Made by a program: the position numbers and the translations under genes. This document shows positions 60,390-64,000 of a stretch of DNA of 64,000 bases, one piece after another. The stretch covers positions 2,339,793 through 2,403,792 of the forward strand of contig NZ_CP076718.1 of NCBI RefSeq assembly GCF_011682235.2, read 5' to 3'. Below the pieces are notes generated by a model. That model was given only the letters and a program-made list of their open reading frames with translations, made no database searches and had not been told where the DNA came from. Each line of letters starts with the position of its first letter. Position 1 is the first letter of the stretch. Source of the DNA: Rhodocaloribacter litoris (lineage in GTDB: Bacteria > Bacteroidota > Rhodothermia > Rhodothermales > ISCAR-4553).

Positions 60390-61082
60390 ATGAGCCGGAT
60401 CGTTCGTACGGAGGACAACGTGTTGCTGTTTTATTGTACAGAGAAGGGCAGGCTGGACGTGCTTCGGGAGCGGGGCATCGAGGAGGAGGCGCGCCTGTGG
60501 ACCACGCTTGACGCCGCCCGGCAGGCCTGCCGCGACGCGCTGGTCGTGGTCGACGCGACGCGGCTGGCGGAGGCGCCGGTTGAGGTGGGTGACGGTCAGG
60601 TGCGGGTGCCGCAGGTGCCGCCCGGAGCGCTGTGCAACGTTACGCCCTACCTGCCGCCGGAGCCGGTGACGGCCGCGGGCGGCTACGTGGTACGCGCCGG
60701 AACGCCCGAGCCTGCATTGCTGCTCATCTTCCGGCGCGGCGTCTGGGATCTCCCCAAGGGCAAGTGCGATCCCGGCGAGTGCCCCCCGGACTGCGCGTTG
60801 CGGGAGGTACGTGAAGAGGTCGGTGCCGGCGACCTGCGTATCGTCTGTCCGCTGGGCGTCACGCGGCACGGTTATCCCCGGGACGGGCGCTACGAGGTCA
60901 AGACGACGCACTGGTATCTGATGGAGACCGTCGCCACGGCGTTCACGCCGCAGGCCGAGGAAGACATCGAGGCGGTGGCCTGGGTGCCGTGGTCCGAGGC
61001 CCGGGCGCGGCTCGGCTTCGAGACGCTCCGCCGTCACGCCGCGACCGTCGAGCCGGTGGTTTTCGACCGGTTGATCCGGTGA
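60390..61082 (+). CDS. NUDIX-family hydrolase
   Basis: 230 residues from ATG 60390 (MSRIVRTEDNVLLFYCTEKG). The NUDIX box is complete: GKCDPGECPPDCALREVREE, then VGAGD (G-x5-E-x7-RE-x2-EE-x-G). The N-terminal 80 residues are a separate domain, and VWDLPKGKCDPGE precedes the box. It cleaves a nucleoside diphosphate linked to another moiety; the substrate is unknown. GGGGAG lies about 10 bases upstream. Confidence 0.9.
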   Translation: MSRIVRTEDNVLLFYCTEKGRLDVLRERGIEEEARLWTTLDAARQACRDALVVVDATRLAEAPVEVGDGQVRVPQVPPGALCNVTPYLPPEPVTAAGGYVVRAGTPEPALLLIFRRGVWDLPKGKCDPGECPPDCALREVREEVGAGDLRIVCPLGVTRHGYPRDGRYEVKTTHWYLMETVATAFTPQAEEDIEAVAWVPWSEARARLGFETLRRHAATVEPVVFDRLIR

Positions 61083-61089
61083 GCGGCGC

Positions 61090-62214
61090 TCAGGGTTCCT
61101 CGACGGCCTCGACGAACAGGGCAAGCACCTCCCGGCCCAGGCGCAGGTCGGCCCCCGAGAGGTTGACCAGGGCCACCACCACGACGCTTGTCTCGGGCTG
61201 GATGAGCAGGATCGACGTGCCGCCGACGGAGCCGCCGCTGTGAGAGACGATGCGCCGTCCGACGTCGTCCGTGCCCAGGGCCCAGCCAAACCCGTAGCCG
61301 ACCCCCTCGCCGGCCCTCGTCCGCTGTTCGGTGAACAGGAGCGCCCGGGCCTCCGTCGGGAGGAAGTCGCCGCTCAGGTGGGCGTTGGCGAAGCGGAGCA
61401 GGTCCTCGGTGGTCGAGAGGAAGCCGCCGCCGGCCCACTTATAGCTGTTGTCCACGAACGGCGCGTTGACGAGCCGCCCGGCCTCGTCCCGCACGTAGAA
61501 GCGGACGCGCTGCGCGATGAGGCTGTCCACATGGTCGGCGACGGTATGGCGCATGCCGAGCGGGTCGAAGACGCGCTCCTGCATGACGCGGAGGAAGTCC
61601 TGCCCGGCCGCCCCTTCGATGACGGCGCTGATCAGGTTCCAGCCGTAGCTCGTGTAGCTGTAGCGCGTGCCCGGCTCGAAGAGGAGCGTGTCGGCGGCGA
61701 AGATCGCCAGGCCGTCGGCCACCGTGGCGAAGTGCTCCCGCAGGAGGAACTCGTCGCCGCGGTAGTGGCGGATGCCGGCCAGGTGGCCGCCGAGCTGGCG
61801 CGTGGTGATCGGCCACCGCTTCTCGGGAAAGGCGGGGACGTAGCGCTGCACGGGCGCGTCCACGTCCAGCCGGCCCTCGGCGTAGAGCAGGGCCGCGGCC
61901 GCCGCCGTGAGCGGCTTCGAGATGGAGCCGATACGGAACTTCGTCGTGGGCCAGACCGGCACGCGCTGCTCCAGGTCGGCGTACCCGAAGCCCTCGGCCC
62001 AGACCGTCTGGCCGTCGACCGAGACGGCGATGGAGAGGCCGGGCCAGCCCTGTTCGAGGTAGTGCCGCCAGGCCAGCGCCCGGGCCTCGGCCACGACGCC
62101 CGCGTAGCGGGACGGGGCCGGCGCCGTCGCGGGCGGGGCGGGCACCGGCTGCGCCCCCGCCGTCACGGCGAGGGTCAGGAGCAGAAAGACGGGGAGGCGG
62201 AGGAAGAGCTTCAT
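61090..62214 (-). CDS. Exported serine hydrolase, class-C beta-lactamase/DD-peptidase fold
   Basis: 374 residues. The signal peptide LLLTLAVTAGAQ leads to the catalytic SxxK (SISK, Ser97) in FRIGSISKPLTAAAAAL. The YxN-type motif lies in YSYTSYGWNL, and HSGGSVGG is the KTG-type third motif. Members include esterases, peptidases and LACTB-like proteins; antibiotic hydrolysis is not implied. It converges on the NUDIX gene (7-base gap). Confidence 0.9.
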   Translation of the reverse strand: MKLFLRLPVFLLLTLAVTAGAQPVPAPPATAPAPSRYAGVVAEARALAWRHYLEQGWPGLSIAVSVDGQTVWAEGFGYADLEQRVPVWPTTKFRIGSISKPLTAAAAALLYAEGRLDVDAPVQRYVPAFPEKRWPITTRQLGGHLAGIRHYRGDEFLLREHFATVADGLAIFAADTLLFEPGTRYSYTSYGWNLISAVIEGAAGQDFLRVMQERVFDPLGMRHTVADHVDSLIAQRVRFYVRDEAGRLVNAPFVDNSYKWAGGGFLSTTEDLLRFANAHLSGDFLPTEARALLFTEQRTRAGEGVGYGFGWALGTDDVGRRIVSHSGGSVGGTSILLIQPETSVVVVALVNLSGADLRLGREVLALFVEAVEEP

Positions 62215-62304
62215 GGCGCGACGCGGTCTGAGGGCGTTTCGTTCAGGTCAGGAAAAAACGAATCCCGCGCGGCAACCACAATTGCCCCTTCCGGAGGGTG
62301 CCCG

Positions 62305-62514
62305 TCACAGCTGACCGGCCAGCTCGCGGAGGAGGGCCTCGCGTTCGGTTTCGGGCAGGTCGTCGGCCTCCACCTGGAGCGACTGCGGCGGCGCGTCAGG
62401 GGCGGGAGCGGTGGCCGGGTGCGGGGTGGGACGGCGGCGCGTGTAGTGCAGCGCCAGGGCCAGGCCGCCCGTGAAGGCGGCCGAGATCAGCAGGAGGCGG
62501 AAGAAGCGGGACAT
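62305..62514 (-). CDS. Small membrane-anchored protein of unknown function
   Basis: 69 residues. One N-terminal helix (FFRLLLISAAFTGGLALALHY), then a Pro/Ala-rich stretch and an acidic end (DDLPETEREALLRELAGQL). No Cys and no known domain. It is upstream of the serine hydrolase in the same direction. No ribosome-binding site is visible, so expression is likely but unproven. Confidence 0.55.
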   Translation of the reverse strand: MSRFFRLLLISAAFTGGLALALHYTRRRPTPHPATAPAPDAPPQSLQVEADDLPETEREALLRELAGQL

Positions 62515-62833
62515 GGAGATGACCGTCTTGTGTGTCTGAGCCTGTCAGGTGCCTGTTGCGTTTCTTGCCACGGAGACACAAAGGCACGAAGGTGGTTTCG
62601 GGGGGCGGGGCCTCCAGGTTCTCTGGTGGCCGGATGGGGGGTCAACGCGGCGGGTACCGGCGGGTTCGCGCCGGGTCAGCGAGAATTTCGGCGAAAGCGG
62701 GGTAGCCGGTTTCGAGCGGAACCGGCTACCCGGCGCGATACGCGCAAGGTGGCCGGCGGGCGGCGGCCGGGCCTCCAGGAACCTGCCTTTTGCTACGTCG
62801 TAACCGGCCCCGTCCTTTCTCTTTTGAGGCATC
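62515..62833. other. 319-bp intergenic region, no gene
   Basis: Divergent region between the small membrane protein and the exported Met/His protein. It holds a perfect 12-bp hairpin (62700-62731) and no other structure noticed. Promoters for both sides probably lie here. Confidence 0.5.
62700..62731. repeat. Perfect 12-bp inverted repeat
   Basis: GGGTAGCCGGTT (62700-62711) pairs with AACCGGCTACCC (62720-62731) around an 8-base loop. Without a T-run. It could be an operator, a REP-like repeat or a structured leader; no second copy was seen. Confidence 0.6.
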
Positions 62834-63298
62834 ATGCTCGTTATCCGCCGGACTCTTCGCGTTGCGGCCGCCGCGATGGCCGCGTTGCTGCTCGTCGGCG
62901 TCGCCGCGCCGCTGATCCGGCAGGCGTGTGCGCAGGCGCACCGGGCGGCCATGGAGGCTACGGCGGATCGCTCCCACGAGGCGCCGGCCCATGCGATGCC
63001 GGTTCCGCCCGCGGCGACGCACGACGGTGCCGTGCCTGCGTGCGTGCACGCCGATCAGGGTCCGGCGGCGATGCAGCCGTCCCTCCCGCCCTGCTGCTTC
63101 ATGTCGATGGCGGGCGACGACCCCGGCACGGCCACGATGACGAAGTCCTCCGGGGTGCCGGTGCCTCCGGTTGTGCCCGGAGTTCTTGGGGTGCCGCCCG
63201 CACCGCCGCCGGCCGTCCCCTCGCTTCGCGCCAGCGGTGAGGATCCGCCCGCTCCGCCCTTCGCCCTGCACCTGTTGTACGCGGTCTTTTTGCGTTGA
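62834..63298 (+). CDS. Exported His/Met/Cys-containing protein, possibly metal-related
   Basis: 154 residues from ATG 62834 (MLVIRRTLRVAAAAMAALLL). A signal peptide or anchor is followed by a middle rich in His, Met and Cys (HAMPVPPAATHDGAVPACVH, LPPCCFMSMAG) and a Pro-rich end. Not a named family. It stands before a TolC-family gene, as the Cys-containing protein stands before the cus-like operon; a metal-binding role is inferred. Confidence 0.6.
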   Translation: MLVIRRTLRVAAAAMAALLLVGVAAPLIRQACAQAHRAAMEATADRSHEAPAHAMPVPPAATHDGAVPACVHADQGPAAMQPSLPPCCFMSMAGDDPGTATMTKSSGVPVPPVVPGVLGVPPAPPPAVPSLRASGEDPPAPPFALHLLYAVFLR

Positions 63299-63433
63299 GA
63301 CCCTTCCGGTTCGGCCCTCCGCACATCCCGGCCGAACCGTTGCACGCCGCCCTGCCTGACGCCGCACCCCGAGAGCGGGGGGTGTCGTTCGGTATGCCCG
63401 TTGGTTTGATTCCCGTCTCAACGCTGTCAGGCT

Positions 63434-64000
63434 ATGCCTTTCCCTTTGTCTGGCCGGAGCCCGGTGCTCCTGCTTGCTTTGCTCTTTGCCGGGCCGGTGC
63501 ATGTTCGGGCCCAGGTTCCGGACACCGTGCGGGTGCACGACCTGCCCACCCTGCTGGCCGTCGTCCGGGCCGAGAATCCGGCTTTGCGGGCGGCCCGCCT
63601 GCAGGCCGAAGCCCTCGGGACGCGCCGCGATCAGGTGGCCGCGCTGCCCGACCCGATGGTCATGTTCACGTACCAGCCGTTTCCCGTGCTGACGGCGCGG
63701 GGCACGCAGCGCACCCAGCTCCGCCTCGAGCAGTCGATCCCGTTTCCCGGCAAGCTGGGCCTGGGCGGCGAGGTTGCGGGCCTGGGGGCCGAGGTCGCCG
63801 GCTACGAGGCCGACGCCCTGGCCCAGGACCTTGCCTTCCAGGTCAAGGAGGCCTATTACGAGCTGTACCGTCTCCAGCGGCAGGAGGCGCTCCTCCGCGC
63901 CTTCCAGGACCGCCTGCGCGACTATGAGGCGGTGGCCGCCACCCGCTATGCCGTCGGCGAGGGGATGCAACAGGCCATCCTCAAGGCCCAGCTCGAACGC
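63434..64000 (+). CDS. TolC-family outer-membrane efflux protein, N-terminal part (runs off the right edge)
   Basis: 189 residues visible from ATG 63434 (MPFPLSGRSPVLLLALLFAG). A signal peptide ending HVRAQ is followed by LPTLLAVVRAENPALRAARL and LRLEQSIPFPGKLGLGGEVA, typical of TolC-family channels, especially those of metal efflux systems. The stop is beyond 64000. It is probably the first gene of a second efflux operon. Confidence 0.88.
   Translation, partial: MPFPLSGRSPVLLLALLFAGPVHVRAQVPDTVRVHDLPTLLAVVRAENPALRAARLQAEALGTRRDQVAALPDPMVMFTYQPFPVLTARGTQRTQLRLEQSIPFPGKLGLGGEVAGLGAEVAGYEADALAQDLAFQVKEAYYELYRLQRQEALLRAFQDRLRDYEAVAATRYAVGEGMQQAILKAQLER

Noticed and set aside
57686-60418. A 910-codon minus-strand open frame
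   Set aside because: Antisense to the TPR/GWxTD-like gene, which has a signal peptide and domain structure; the minus frame has neither.
61090-62214. Calling the serine hydrolase an antibiotic-resistance beta-lactamase
   Set aside because: The SxxK/Y/HSGG set is shared by esterases, peptidases and LACTB-like proteins; nothing in the context points to resistance.

Overview
The window is high-GC bacterial chromosome, gene-dense and mostly made of ordinary operons. The best guess is a member of the Rhodothermota (Rhodothermaceae-like, probably thermophilic). The guess rests on three things: a DnaB helicase whose second intein closely resembles the known Rhodothermus marinus DnaB intein; CRTAC1 (FG-GAP/ASPIC-UnbV), GWxTD-like and DUF1931 proteins; and a Bacteroidetes-type heavy-metal island that includes a PII-NG protein. 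This is inference from remembered family resemblance; no search was run.

Layout. 0-4 kb: an AhpD-like peroxidase, a CRTAC1 protein and a partial RnfD/NqrB-like membrane protein in one minus-strand operon, then a PhzF-like isomerase. 4-6.4 kb: a CopA copper ATPase carrying a perfect 108-bp internal duplication. 6.6 kb: tRNA-Cys. 7-12 kb: a heat-shock block (Hsp20, DnaJ-like, ClpB, GrpE), with a 240-bp inverted-repeat-bounded non-coding element just upstream of the dnaJ-like gene. 12-15 kb: a lipid kinase, then an apparent stress cluster (HdeD-like, DUF5335, DUF1931 histone-fold). 15.1-16.3 kb: an IS630-family element inserted into, and breaking, an SDH-family (ClpP-fold) membrane protease gene. 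The gene is followed by a rhomboid protease, a small helical protein and an archaemetzincin-like domain fused to membrane helices. 20-26 kb: a sigma factor, a TerC protein, DnaB with two inteins and a family-4-like uracil-DNA glycosylase without the usual Fe-S cysteines. 26-28 kb: rhodanese plus pentaheme cytochrome. 28-33.5 kb: a LolA-like protein, two FtsX permeases, a LolD-like ATPase and an outer-membrane barrel. 33.5-43.7 kb: a heavy-metal efflux operon (exported Cys protein, TolC, CusB, CusA, PII-NG, CDF transporter, P1B-4 ATPase). 43.9-51 kb: housekeeping genes (coaBC, gmk, yicC, tRNA-Ser, frr, pyrH, tsf, rpsB, rpsI, rplM). 51.5-54 kb: a sigma factor with a membrane TPR partner, and a universal stress protein. 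54.3-54.7 kb: a dense DnaA-box cluster with a textbook DnaA-trio, very likely the chromosomal origin. 54.7-64 kb: pgi, moeA, a redoxin, a TPR/GWxTD-like protein, a NUDIX hydrolase, a serine hydrolase and the start of a second efflux locus.

Genes left of the putative origin run mainly leftward and those right of it mainly rightward, as expected if replication starts at about 54.5 kb. The four observations most worth following are the oriC candidate, the IS630 insertion whose removal restores the target reading frame exactly, the archaemetzincin-like membrane fusion that keeps the three zinc histidines but lacks the catalytic glutamate, and the Fe-S-less uracil-DNA glycosylase.
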